A DNA stretch of 8,269 nucleotides from Thermoplasmatota archaeon. GTDB taxonomy: Archaea > Thermoplasmatota > Penumbrarchaeia > Penumbrarchaeales > Penumbrarchaeaceae. The notes under the pieces are model-generated. The model had not been told where the DNA came from. It made no database searches and worked only from the letters and a program-made list of their open reading frames with translations. The DNA is taken from positions 1-8,269 of the forward strand of contig JAUVBH010000057.1 of NCBI GenBank assembly GCA_030591285.1. Reading direction: 5' to 3'. Of this stretch, positions 1 to 7,468 are shown in pieces; position 1 is the stretch's first letter, and each line of letters opens with the position of its first letter. A program made the position numbers and the translations under genes.

Positions 1-219
1 AGGACGGATGGAATGATCTTACTGCGAATTAGACAAGGGGAACTTTCATACGACATTTTGATCGTGGAGGCTTCACCCCCGGAAAATACTGATGAAAGGG
101 GAGATGAAAATTGGTTGAGGGGGGGTTGGGTTCCACTTGTGATCATCATCATTATTGCTCTGGGTATCTCACTTTTAAAGGCGGTCTTATCTGGAAACAA
201 GCACCTTGATGAGGAGTGA
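1..219 (+). CDS. C-terminal end of an unidentified membrane-anchored protein (5' truncated by window edge)
   Basis: The frame is open from base 1 to a TGA at 217-219. The four codons before the first ATG (position 13) read R-T-D-G without a stop, so this is more likely the tail of a longer protein than a 68-residue gene. After about 30 residues of mixed strand-like sequence comes a charged and acidic linker (ENTDERGDEN). Next is one strongly hydrophobic helix starting WVPLVIIIIIALGISLL, then a short charged tail ending HLDEE. This is the usual build of an extracytoplasmic protein held by a C-terminal helix; by analogy the acidic linker would lie outside and the tail inside. No family is recognisable from so little sequence. 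It is co-directional with PCNA, but a TATA box lies between them, so co-transcription need not be assumed. The reading frame is well supported; the function is unknown. Confidence 0.6.
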   Translation, partial: RTDGMILLRIRQGELSYDILIVEASPPENTDERGDENWLRGGWVPLVIIIIIALGISLLKAVLSGNKHLDEE

Positions 220-253
220 CATATCCATTCCTTCGGGCCCCTTTAGGTAAACC

Positions 254-260
254 TTATTTA
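254..260 (+). promoter_or_regulatory. Putative TATA box for PCNA
   Basis: TTATTTA, preceded by an A-rich stretch (GGTAAACC) that could act as a BRE. Archaeal transcription usually starts about 25 bases downstream of the box centre, here near 282-285. That leaves a leader of about 25-30 bases before the ATGs at 308 and 314, and places the ATG at 269 upstream of the transcript start. A second AT-rich patch (ATTATAT, 288-294) is too close to the start codons to serve as their TATA box. Confidence 0.45.
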
Positions 261-313
261 CGGCCTCCATGATTAGGGCTGTATTCCATTATATCGGCCA
301 GTTGGGGATGGAT

Positions 314-1051
314 ATGTTCGAGGTAGAAGTTAAAGTTGAGACATTGAGAAGCGTATTTTCTATTCTAACACCCATTGTCGGAGAGATCAAGCTAGAAGCT
401 GATGATGAGGGATGGAAGATCAAAGCAGTGGACCCTGCCCATGTGGCAATGGTTGACCTTTCACTTTCGAAGGATGCCTTCGAAGGTTATGAGGTCGAAC
501 CAATGGATCTGGGACTCAATGTAGAGAGGCTGTTGGAACACCTGAAGGGTGGAAAAGCGGATGACATGGTCAGTTTGAAGCTGGACGGCGACAATAGATT
601 GGTCGTCTCCATGTCAAATCTGACGCTCAAACTGCCGCTGGTGGATGCATCAGGTTTCTCGGAACCGAAGGTCCCAAATCTTCAGCTCCCGGTGGGATTG
701 AAACTGAACTCAGGAGAGCTTCAGAAGGGACTCAAGGTCTCTGCATCAATTTCCGATTATATCACATTCGATTGCACCGAAGACAAGCTCATCATGACCT
801 CATCAGAAGACCTATCATCCATGACCCTGGAACTTCTCAAAGGAGAACAGTACGAATTGATCAATTTCGAGAAGCCTGTAAAGAGCTCCTTTTCACTTGA
901 TTACTTCAGTCAGCTTATGAAAGGAGTTGGCGCCAACAGGGACATAGTTCTGAACATCGGCAACAGCTACCCTCTGAAGATGGAGTTCGAATTCTCTGGG
1001 GACCATGGAAGGGCAAGGTATCTGCTTGCTCCAAGGATCGAAAGCAGCTGA
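314..1051 (+). CDS. pcn: DNA polymerase sliding clamp (archaeal PCNA)
   Basis: This is the ring-shaped processivity factor that encircles DNA and tethers replicative polymerases, Fen1, ligase and other PIP-box proteins. From the ATG at 314 the product is 245 residues, the typical archaeal PCNA length. The start MFEVEVKVETLRSVF matches the family's first strand and helix. DPAHVAMVDLSL (residues 40-51) is the conserved domain-1 motif that contacts PIP-box partners. Residues about 112-126 are the interdomain connecting loop after KLPLVDAS. The chain ends LLAPRIESS, close to the conserved C-terminal LAPR(I/V)E strand, so both clamp domains are complete. The ATG at 308 (MDMF) is the main alternative start. 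The ATG at 269 would add 15 atypical residues and lies before the predicted transcription start. A G-rich stretch (GGGGATGG, 304-311) sits too close to the ATG at 314 to be a clear ribosome binding site. Identification is secure; the exact start is less so. Confidence 0.95.
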   Translation: MFEVEVKVETLRSVFSILTPIVGEIKLEADDEGWKIKAVDPAHVAMVDLSLSKDAFEGYEVEPMDLGLNVERLLEHLKGGKADDMVSLKLDGDNRLVVSMSNLTLKLPLVDASGFSEPKVPNLQLPVGLKLNSGELQKGLKVSASISDYITFDCTEDKLIMTSSEDLSSMTLELLKGEQYELINFEKPVKSSFSLDYFSQLMKGVGANRDIVLNIGNSYPLKMEFEFSGDHGRARYLLAPRIESS

Positions 1052-1129
1052 ACTCAATAGTGATCTTTCCAGATGACCTTCAAATGTAGCGTCAACGCTG
1101 TTACCTTAGTTTTACAAAGAACATTTAGA
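1052..1129. terminator. Convergent intergenic spacer with weak termination signals
   Basis: This 78-bp gap separates the 3' ends of PCNA (+) and the small membrane protein gene (-). It holds two short inverted repeats: ATCT-TTCC-AGAT near 1063-1074, and AGCG-TCAA-CGCT at 1088-1099. The second is followed by a T-run of only four bases (1110-1113) in the plus direction. Termination of both genes must occur in or near here, but neither hairpin is strong enough to assign with confidence. Confidence 0.25.
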
Positions 1130-1474
1130 TCAATCAAGATCTATTGTCTCGATCTTCTTAGGAGGTTTCGATGTCTTGAACCTCTTTAGAACTATCTTTG
1201 ACCATCTGAAGCGGTCAAGGTTCAAGAGCAGATAGAAGATAAAGAACGGAATTGATGACAGGAAGATTATCAATGGTGCACGTCCCCAATCAAGATAGAA
1301 CGTGTTATCAAGTATCGATCTGTCAAGGAATGATACCCAAAGTTCAGCAAGTGATAGAAAAGCAAGAAGAATACCAAGTGTGAGGAAGATCCCAGATAAT
1401 ATGGACCTGGCGATGGACCATATACTATGACCTTTGGACATTTTCTTGTTGGGTCTCCCGAACTTCAATGCCAT
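1130..1474 (-). CDS. Small two-helix membrane protein, unknown function
   Basis: The 114-residue product has a basic N-terminus (residues 1-23, with RPNKK), a first hydrophobic helix at about 24-50 and a 15-residue loop with WVSFLDRS and FYLDWGR. A second helix follows at about 66-86 (including LIIFLSSIPFFIFYLLL), then a strongly basic tail (RFRWSKIVLKRFKTSKPPKK) and an acidic end (ETIDLD). The positive-inside rule puts both termini in the cytoplasm. The ATG at 1474 is supported by a good ribosome binding site 6 bases upstream; the internal Met12 has no comparable site. No family is recognised. The gene lies 54 bp downstream of the S8 protease on the same strand and may be co-transcribed, though a possible TATA-like patch lies between them. 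A partner role with the protease would be speculation. Confidence 0.75.
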   Translation of the reverse strand: MALKFGRPNKKMSKGHSIWSIARSILSGIFLTLGILLAFLSLAELWVSFLDRSILDNTFYLDWGRAPLIIFLSSIPFFIFYLLLNLDRFRWSKIVLKRFKTSKPPKKIETIDLD

Positions 1475-1480
1475 GGACCT

Positions 1481-1488
1481 TCATCTCC
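1481..1488 (-). promoter_or_regulatory. Ribosome binding site of the small membrane protein
   Basis: On the minus strand this reads GGAGATGA, one mismatch from the archaeal consensus GGAGGTGA. It lies 6 bases before the ATG at 1474 and fixes that start over the downstream Met12 codon. Confidence 0.65.
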
Positions 1489-1514
1489 GTCATTTACTAG
1501 CCATTGATACTATT

Positions 1515-1522
1515 TCATATTT
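1515..1522 (-). promoter_or_regulatory. Possible TATA-like element in the protease to membrane-protein gap
   Basis: The minus-strand sequence AAATATGA lies about 26 bases before position 1493, which would give a short leader carrying the ribosome binding site at 1481-1488. The match is loose and AT-rich sequence is common between genes, so read-through from the protease gene is equally plausible. Confidence 0.2.
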
Positions 1523-1528
1523 CTCATA

Positions 1529-4500
1529 TCAACGACCAAATTGTCCTGGAGGTGGTATAGGTCTGATATGTTGATGGGGAGGAGGTGTTTGTGAGGGTTG
1601 GGTTTCACTGACATTATCTCCAACACTCTTTTTCTTCTTAACTATCAACAGAATTGCTACTAAGAGGATGATCAGCAGAATTACTGAACCGACGATAACA
1701 AAAACCCACCAGGGAAGATCCACCTCATTATCTGAAATTGGGTCTTTTGTCGTTTCTTCTTCAATAACCAGAGTGAATGATCTATCATCTTTCAGGTAAA
1801 CTCCAAATTCTGATGTCCCATTGAAACTTATATTGAAAGTACCAGGTTCGAGGTCTTTCAACGTAAAGACCATGGTGCTACCATTGGGTAACCCGAAGAT
1901 ATTAGATGATATACCATTTTCATTTTCCAATATTAATTTCATACCGAGAGAAACAGATGAACTGAATTCAACTATGATCTCCAAATCAGAGATGTTATGT
2001 GTCAAACCGTTGCTCTCAATCACTGCAGCATTCTTTCCATTCAATTGCAGCAGGATCATCTCGGGTACCACCTGATATTCGAATTCCCTCAATTCAGCAG
2101 GTTCACCTGTGATATCCTTCAATCCAGATGTTATCCTCAAAGTATACAGTTTCCCAAGGTCAAGATCAACATCTGGTTTCACAACGAATTGATTCCCTGG
2201 AAAACGAAACATCAATAGTGGATCGGCATAGTACCTTTGAATTAAAATGGGTATCGGAAGACCAGTGGGACCTATCAGGAAAATACCATCTTCAAGAGTA
2301 TCCTCATCGATCCGTTCATCGAATTTGATAATAAAATCTTTTGTCGGAGAGACAGGACCTGCATCAGGGTGGGGATCGGTTTTGCTGATCATAGGCGGTA
2401 TCCCATCAGTTATGATATGGAGCATTATCTCCTCGGTCTGTGTATTCCCTGCCGCATCGGAAACTTTCAATCTGACCCTGTAATCTCCCAGATCACCTAG
2501 TCTAACGGAAATGTTCATTCCATATATTACAAGATCAGGACCTTTGAAGATCCATGTGAAATTTGCACCGCTTGGGAAATCCGGGTGATTGTCAGATGTA
2601 TTGAAACCTGAGAATTCAACTGATCGCCCTTTGATAACAGTAACATCCGATCCAGCATCAACAACTGGATTTGTGATATCGACGACGGTAACATTGAAGG
2701 ACGAAGATCCGGAATTACCACCAGAATCCGCTGCTTCAAGTACACCTTGATATTGACCGGGTGTGGTGAATTGGAAATTGATGTTGTTCCCATAGATAAC
2801 AAAAGTCTCGGGACCTGAGAAGGTCCATGTGAAATTGCCGATGGTCTTGATCTCAGGGTCATTATCAACGATATCAGGGATCCTTAGCTCTACATTGGAA
2901 TCCTCGAAAACGTTGAAATCATCAACTTTGGACACGATCGGTTTTAGATCATCTGCGATCAATATCTCGATGGTTGTGGTGTTCCAATTATACGCAGCAT
3001 CCCTGATCACCAATTTGACAACAGCAGTTCCAGGTCTCGATAGATGGACAGAGGGAGAAACTCCATAGAATATGGAAATCTCATCCCAAAAATCAACAAC
3101 CCAGGAATAATTCCAAACACCTGACAATCTTGAAACAGGACCAATATCGCTGGACCCGGACCCATCCAACATGAATGGTGATGAGGTCACGGGTTCGACC
3201 GGAAGGATATCGATCTGAGGTTCATATGGATCGTAGACCACATACAGGTCAGATATTGAACCGGTGGGACCATTTCCATATTCATCATGGCTCTCAATGG
3301 AAAACTCATTTACACCAACTTCAAGTCCAAGATATGCATCAAAATCTCCATTACCATCAGCAATTGTGAACCTGATCGTCGAACCATCCTGAAGTATGGT
3401 AACATTTGCTTCAGGTTCGGTGGTGCCTGTAAGATGATATACCGAGACATTCACAGCTAATTCCATCTCAGAGGAAATATCAAGGAAAGCAGGAGGAGTG
3501 TTATCAATGGAGTATCTTGCCAAAGAACCCGAGATGTTCCAGTTGTCTACCTCATCTTTTACTCTGGCTCTCAATATGAACCAATCTCCTTCATCAATAC
3601 CTGAAGGACGTATATCAGTGTCCCAGCTTGATGGGTCTTGTGGAGTATCATCGATGAGTATCTCTGACCATGAACCATCGGGGATCATGTCATTGTTCCT
3701 ATCCTCAGCGATCTCGAAGACCACCTGGACAGAATCGTTCTCCGATGTATGCTGGAATTCAACTATTCCGGTTATCACGGTTTGGTGAGTTGGGGCTGAA
3801 AGATCGAACCAGGGAGCTACAGAGTCAAATGGTACAGCTGATACAGAAGGGGAAGGTTCGGATCTGTAACCCAGAACATTAAAAGATGAGATCTTGTAGA
3901 AATAGAGCTCTCCGTCGGTCAATCCATCATCGATGAAATAGGTACGATTGAATGAGGTTGCCCCAACATCTGAGAATGATCCAGGCATTGAAGTTCCGGA
4001 TCCGGATTCAGGAGCCCTCTGAATGATATAAGACATTAGATTGATATCACCTGGGCTATCCCAATCCAATCTCAATGAGTTGCCTCTATCAACAACTGAC
4101 GCGGTCAGATTCCTGGGTTTCCTCGGAATATTTGTATTGATCCGGACAGGATCATCAGACCCTAGTGTTGCTGGATCCAACTCTGGTCTTGAAATGTAAC
4201 CTTTGATTGTAAAATTGCCTTGAACAAGATTTGGAACAAGGAACTCCCCTGTATATTCTCCGTCTCCCGCAACTTGATCCGGAGAGATGCCATTGTCAAA
4301 GGTATCGATATTATGTCTTCCCGAGAGACCTTCAACATCGAACCATGAGGTCCAACCTGATGTTCCGTTGATGATCACGATCACTTTATCAGTATAGGTC
4401 AGGATCCGTCCCAAAGCGTCATGGGAGACATTCAGTATCTTAGGATTCAGCAAAGCCATCATTCTTGCTTCAACGGTCTTTGCTGGATATTGATCGCTGT

Positions 4501-6922
4501 ATTTTGCTGTGATATATTCATCCCCAACCACGGACACCTCGCCGACATTAGGGGTTCCAGTCACGATCTTGATAGAGCCGGTGAAAAGGCCTATTCCCAC
4601 TCCACTTTTTTGGATCTCGGTAAGATTGATGATCTCACCTGTCTGATCAGAACTTGAATTGACATTGATATTGATCCATCCATCTCCTGTGAGGTTGGAA
4701 TCGGAGAGTATCAAGTTTGTAGAAGTTCCATTTGCTGGAACGAATTTCTCTTCCCATTCCATCCATCCAACGGCGTCCGAAAGGTTGCCGCTGATCACCA
4801 CTGAATATGGTTGAGGACCTTTGATAACTGAGAAACCTGAGACATTTACCTTGTACACTCCAGTCCTGGGGTTGGGGATGACCACCCTTTCTACGTTATT
4901 GACACTGTCCCTGGCGCTGTTATATGGGGACAAGAAATCGTTGCCGTTCATTACCGTCCCATTAGGTGCGGTGACCTTCAGATCAAGATCGTTCAACAAT
5001 TTAGTGGAGCTGGTATTGGACCCTGGATAGTCTGTCCAGACCAGAGTGATGACCAGATCATTACTGCTGCTTGCAACAGTGTAAAGTCGAGAATGAGTGG
5101 TTCCTGTGGTCAATCCTGAAGAGTTGTCAATATACCTCATCACCCCAGCATCACTGCCAGGGACTCCCAGAGAGTTCGAAAGATTGACCCTTCCCCACCC
5201 CTCGTTCTTGTTGGGGATAGATGACCACTGCCCATTGAGTGGCCTTGCTCCATTTATGACAGTTGCCTTTAATAGTGACGCTGAAGGATCAATGTCCTCT
5301 TTATCATCATAGTATTGTCTGATAAGAGTGGTCATACCAGCAACAATGGGGGTGGACATAGAGGTTCCCCCATTGTAAGCATAGTTGTCGTTGACACCAG
5401 AATAGGTTGAATTGCTTCCCCAATAATGTTTCGATCTGTCAGGGATTAGCATAGATCTGGTGGATAATATCCATGTGCCGGGTGCCACCACGTCAGGTTT
5501 GATTCTCTGGTCGCCCCAAGTTGGACCTCTTGATGAGAAATCTGCCATGTGAGAAATATTATCAGAGGAGCCTCCTAAAGTAGGTCTGTAGTTTTCTGAT
5601 GCTCCAACAGCTATCACATTCTTGGAGCTCGCCTGGGTGGATACTTGATAGCTCCCTGAAGAACCTCTGTTCCCGGATGAGAAAAGGACCAGAAAATCAG
5701 GGTTGTTCCATATGAAATGGTCAGTCTGCCATGATCTCCATGTATAGTTCGCGTAGAATCCCCTCGTTGACCAGGAGTTCGTCTGTATCCTGGCACCGGA
5801 CCGATAGGCATCCCCGTAAAGTCTGGAATATGCTGGGATCGAGAGTGAGCCTGTAGATGTCATTGTTGATTGCATTACTAATTTTGCAGAAGGTGCCATT
5901 CCTTGATAGTCACCTGAAGAAGCGGAACCATCACCAAGGACGGAGCCAGCAACATGAGTTCCATGACCTCCATCGAAATCCCAGGATCCAGTGGAGGTAT
6001 CCCAGGTGTGGATGTCTGCGTCAGACCAGTTTCCGGGTCTCCCATAGGCATATGCACGGTGTACTCTCCCGGTGAAATCCTGATGAAGAGTGGAGTTGCT
6101 ACCAGAATCAAGTCCACCGTCTGCTACCGCCACGATCTGACCTGTTCCATTTAGACCCAGTGTATCCACGATCTCTGCTACATCAATGATATCAGCTGCG
6201 ACATCATTGTCTGGTTCCTCAATACTGGAAAGTGATATGTGAGATATCTCATCAAATGAGACTAAGTTCAATACAGCTGACAATGGAATTACGACTTCCA
6301 TCAATCCACTCGGTTCATCAAGGTAGATAGGACCTAACGATATATCATCGATAAAGGTTCTCAGATCTTCACCAGGATACTGATAAAGACCGATAACCAT
6401 TGGGGCGCTTCCTTCACCATCCATTAAGTGAATATGGTCATAAAGTGAATTCTCTATCTTGAACAATGGATGATATGGAATGATCGATCTTGCATGCTTT
6501 GAAAGGTCATTTCTAACTTGATCGATCCCTTTGATAGGTTGTATCAAAAGTGTGTTCGATGAGATGATGTCAACGATCCAGAAGAGCGACCCTTCAGTAT
6601 CTAAAACAGCATCAATTGATGAGGGACACGATATCTGAAGTAGGTAAAGATCATTTGAAACGTCTGATGGGAGTTTTTGGTAAAGAGAGGTTCGATCTAT
6701 GGGATCGAAACGGACCGGACCTAGGTGGAGGATATTTGGTCCATTCTGTTCCATGGATGCTCCAAGGTAACTACCGAGATCAATATCCCACCAGTTATCT
6801 TCAGCAGGGTCATCCAATTTTTGAGAAGGTTCTGCTTCAACAAAAGATAGCAAAGATGCCACTAATAAAATGGATACTAATACTGTAGACTGGAACACTC
6901 TGAAACGGACCCATCTCATCAA
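1529..6922 (-). CDS. Giant surface-anchored subtilisin-family (S8) serine protease with KP-43-like, FN3 and PKD domains
   Basis: This 1797-residue protein is probably an extracellular endopeptidase held at the cell surface. A signal peptide spans residues 1-30 (cleavage likely after VEA). Residues about 88-235 look like a two-part propeptide (IIPYHPLFKIEN and GLYQYPGEDL resemble prodomains of related archaeal S8 enzymes). The catalytic domain covers about 258-585 with a complete triad: Asp268 (AVADGGLD), His320 (HGTHVAG), Ser521 (GTSMSTP), plus oxyanion Asn418 (SSGN). Residues about 590-715 resemble the beta-barrel of KP-43-type proteases (LVWTDYPGS, LLNDLDLKVTAPNG, NNVERV). Then come beta domains with a DNG...GDGEYTG motif (876-892), FN3 (934-1032), an Ig-like domain with DRNNDMIPDG (1074-1083), a further Ig-like domain (1144-1230), three PKD-like repeats (1233-1505) and an SbsA-like Ig domain (1507-1618). 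A transmembrane helix (1738-1761), KKKK and a Pro/His-rich tail end it. The only cysteine, Cys99, lies in the propeptide. Start is TTG at 6922 or ATG at 6919. Natural substrate unknown. Confidence 0.93.
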   Translation of the reverse strand: MMRWVRFRVFQSTVLVSILLVASLLSFVEAEPSQKLDDPAEDNWWDIDLGSYLGASMEQNGPNILHLGPVRFDPIDRTSLYQKLPSDVSNDLYLLQISCPSSIDAVLDTEGSLFWIVDIISSNTLLIQPIKGIDQVRNDLSKHARSIIPYHPLFKIENSLYDHIHLMDGEGSAPMVIGLYQYPGEDLRTFIDDISLGPIYLDEPSGLMEVVIPLSAVLNLVSFDEISHISLSSIEEPDNDVAADIIDVAEIVDTLGLNGTGQIVAVADGGLDSGSNSTLHQDFTGRVHRAYAYGRPGNWSDADIHTWDTSTGSWDFDGGHGTHVAGSVLGDGSASSGDYQGMAPSAKLVMQSTMTSTGSLSIPAYSRLYGDAYRSGARIQTNSWSTRGFYANYTWRSWQTDHFIWNNPDFLVLFSSGNRGSSGSYQVSTQASSKNVIAVGASENYRPTLGGSSDNISHMADFSSRGPTWGDQRIKPDVVAPGTWILSTRSMLIPDRSKHYWGSNSTYSGVNDNYAYNGGTSMSTPIVAGMTTLIRQYYDDKEDIDPSASLLKATVINGARPLNGQWSSIPNKNEGWGRVNLSNSLGVPGSDAGVMRYIDNSSGLTTGTTHSRLYTVASSSNDLVITLVWTDYPGSNTSSTKLLNDLDLKVTAPNGTVMNGNDFLSPYNSARDSVNNVERVVIPNPRTGVYKVNVSGFSVIKGPQPYSVVISGNLSDAVGWMEWEEKFVPANGTSTNLILSDSNLTGDGWININVNSSSDQTGEIINLTEIQKSGVGIGLFTGSIKIVTGTPNVGEVSVVGDEYITAKYSDQYPAKTVEARMMALLNPKILNVSHDALGRILTYTDKVIVIINGTSGWTSWFDVEGLSGRHNIDTFDNGISPDQVAGDGEYTGEFLVPNLVQGNFTIKGYISRPELDPATLGSDDPVRINTNIPRKPRNLTASVVDRGNSLRLDWDSPGDINLMSYIIQRAPESGSGTSMPGSFSDVGATSFNRTYFIDDGLTDGELYFYKISSFNVLGYRSEPSPSVSAVPFDSVAPWFDLSAPTHQTVITGIVEFQHTSENDSVQVVFEIAEDRNNDMIPDGSWSEILIDDTPQDPSSWDTDIRPSGIDEGDWFILRARVKDEVDNWNISGSLARYSIDNTPPAFLDISSEMELAVNVSVYHLTGTTEPEANVTILQDGSTIRFTIADGNGDFDAYLGLEVGVNEFSIESHDEYGNGPTGSISDLYVVYDPYEPQIDILPVEPVTSSPFMLDGSGSSDIGPVSRLSGVWNYSWVVDFWDEISIFYGVSPSVHLSRPGTAVVKLVIRDAAYNWNTTTIEILIADDLKPIVSKVDDFNVFEDSNVELRIPDIVDNDPEIKTIGNFTWTFSGPETFVIYGNNINFQFTTPGQYQGVLEAADSGGNSGSSSFNVTVVDITNPVVDAGSDVTVIKGRSVEFSGFNTSDNHPDFPSGANFTWIFKGPDLVIYGMNISVRLGDLGDYRVRLKVSDAAGNTQTEEIMLHIITDGIPPMISKTDPHPDAGPVSPTKDFIIKFDERIDEDTLEDGIFLIGPTGLPIPILIQRYYADPLLMFRFPGNQFVVKPDVDLDLGKLYTLRITSGLKDITGEPAELREFEYQVVPEMILLQLNGKNAAVIESNGLTHNISDLEIIVEFSSSVSLGMKLILENENGISSNIFGLPNGSTMVFTLKDLEPGTFNISFNGTSEFGVYLKDDRSFTLVIEEETTKDPISDNEVDLPWWVFVIVGSVILLIILLVAILLIVKKKKSVGDNVSETQPSQTPPPHQHIRPIPPPGQFGR
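2408..3226 (-). repeat. Three tandem PKD-like repeats inside the S8 protease
   Basis: These encode residues about 1233-1505. The second and third copies share a clear core: NFTWTFSGPETFVIYGNNI (from residue 1363) and NFTWIFKGPDLVIYGMNI (from residue 1454), each followed by a PG/LGDY turn and a strand ending DSGGN or DAAGN. The first copy is more diverged (NYSWVVDFW...IFYG...RDAAYN). The matching DNA is also similar (shared minus-strand TTTCACATGGA near 2823-2833; a related stretch near 2550-2563). This fits duplication of a domain module, now diverging. Such beta-sandwich domains commonly act as spacers or binding modules in surface proteins. Confidence 0.65.
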
Positions 6923-6930
6923 AGGAATCT

Positions 6931-6936
6931 TCCTCC
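6931..6936 (-). promoter_or_regulatory. Ribosome binding site of the S8 protease
   Basis: GGAGGA on the minus strand. It lies 8 bases before the TTG at 6922 and 11 bases before the ATG at 6919. The spacing slightly favours TTG, the codon preference favours ATG; the choice changes the signal peptide by one residue only. Confidence 0.55.
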
Positions 6937-6952
6937 AGATACAGCGAAAGAA

Positions 6953-6972
6953 TTACTTGGTTATTCAAGTAA
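6953..6972 (-). promoter_or_regulatory. Perfect inverted repeat at the protease promoter (operator or terminator hairpin)
   Basis: TTACTTG and CAAGTAA are exact complements separated by 6 bases. The repeat begins 2 bases downstream of the predicted TATA box of the protease gene and covers the expected transcription start (about 6954), where many archaeal repressors bind. Alternatively it is an RNA hairpin ending the iscSU transcript: it lies 28 bases after the iscU stop, with an extra G-U pair possible at the base of the stem and TTCTTTC following. Sequence alone cannot separate the two roles. Confidence 0.45.
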
Positions 6973-6974
6973 CG

Positions 6975-6984
6975 CTTATTTTAT
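6975..6984 (-). promoter_or_regulatory. Putative TATA box of the S8 protease
   Basis: The minus-strand ATAAAATAAG is in the 77-bp gap between iscU and the protease. Transcription would begin about 26 bases downstream, near 6954, giving a leader of about 32 bases that contains the GGAGGA site. It supports an independent transcript for the protease rather than read-through from iscSU. Confidence 0.45.
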
Positions 6985-6999
6985 GGACATTGTAGAAGA

Positions 7000-7464
7000 T
7001 CAGACCAATGGACCACATGCTTTCTCTGAATCACCATGATGATCATCTTCTTCCTCTTCCTTGGGTTTTAGATCTTCTCTTTCAATACCCTTTGATTTGT
7101 AGAATTCATATAGAGCGGCTTTCAATGCATCAACTGCAAGAAGGGAACAGTGGACCTTCACAGGAGGAAGACTTTCCAGTCCCTTGACCACATCGGCCCA
7201 TTTCACATTCTCTGCATCCTCAAGGCTCATGCCCTTCACTATCTCGGTCAGCATTGATGTGGTTGCGATTGCAGATGCACAACCAAAGGTCCTGAACTTG
7301 ATGTCCTCGATCTTATTATCAGCGACCTTGATCGACAGTTCCATCATATCTCCGCAAACCGGATTCCCGACGGTGCCAACACCATCTGCGTCATCCATCT
7401 CGCCGACGTTCCTCGGATTCTTGAAATGCTCGAGGACCACCTTGGAATACTCCAATCTTGCCAT
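7000..7464 (-). CDS. iscU: Fe-S cluster assembly scaffold IscU/NifU-type
   Basis: IscU is the cytoplasmic scaffold on which [2Fe-2S] clusters are built before transfer to apoproteins. The 154-residue product has the whole family core: EHFKNPRNVG (12-21), then the three cluster-ligand cysteines Cys37 (NPVCGD), Cys62 (FGCASAIA) and Cys106 (KVHCSLLA). Asp39 and His105 are also kept, at the same positions as in E. coli IscU. LPPVK (99-103), the loop bound by the HscA chaperone in bacteria, is intact. Beyond the usual end, residues about 130-154 add a tail with an acidic/histidine patch (EEEEDDHH) and a fourth cysteine, Cys150 (ACGPLV), not part of the common IscU fold. The ATG at 7464 is fixed by AGGTGA 4 bases upstream, which overlaps the stop of iscS; the two genes are surely co-translated. 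Identification is secure; the tail's role is unknown. Confidence 0.96.
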   Translation of the reverse strand: MARLEYSKVVLEHFKNPRNVGEMDDADGVGTVGNPVCGDMMELSIKVADNKIEDIKFRTFGCASAIATTSMLTEIVKGMSLEDAENVKWADVVKGLESLPPVKVHCSLLAVDALKAALYEFYKSKGIEREDLKPKEEEEDDHHGDSEKACGPLV

Positions 7465-7468
7465 TTTT

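Noticed and set aside
235..240. GGGCCC palindrome upstream of PCNA
   Set aside because: A 6-bp palindrome is expected by chance and has no spacing relation to the TATA box that suggests an operator.
1088..1099. AGCG-TCAA-CGCT hairpin as a strong intrinsic terminator
   Set aside because: The stem is only 4 bp and the following T-run is four bases, 10 bases away; noted only as a weak signal.
2527..2868. A 113-codon open frame on the minus strand within the protease gene
   Set aside because: It overlaps the PKD-encoding part of the protease in another frame, lacks a recognisable domain, and the main frame there gives clear PKD motifs.
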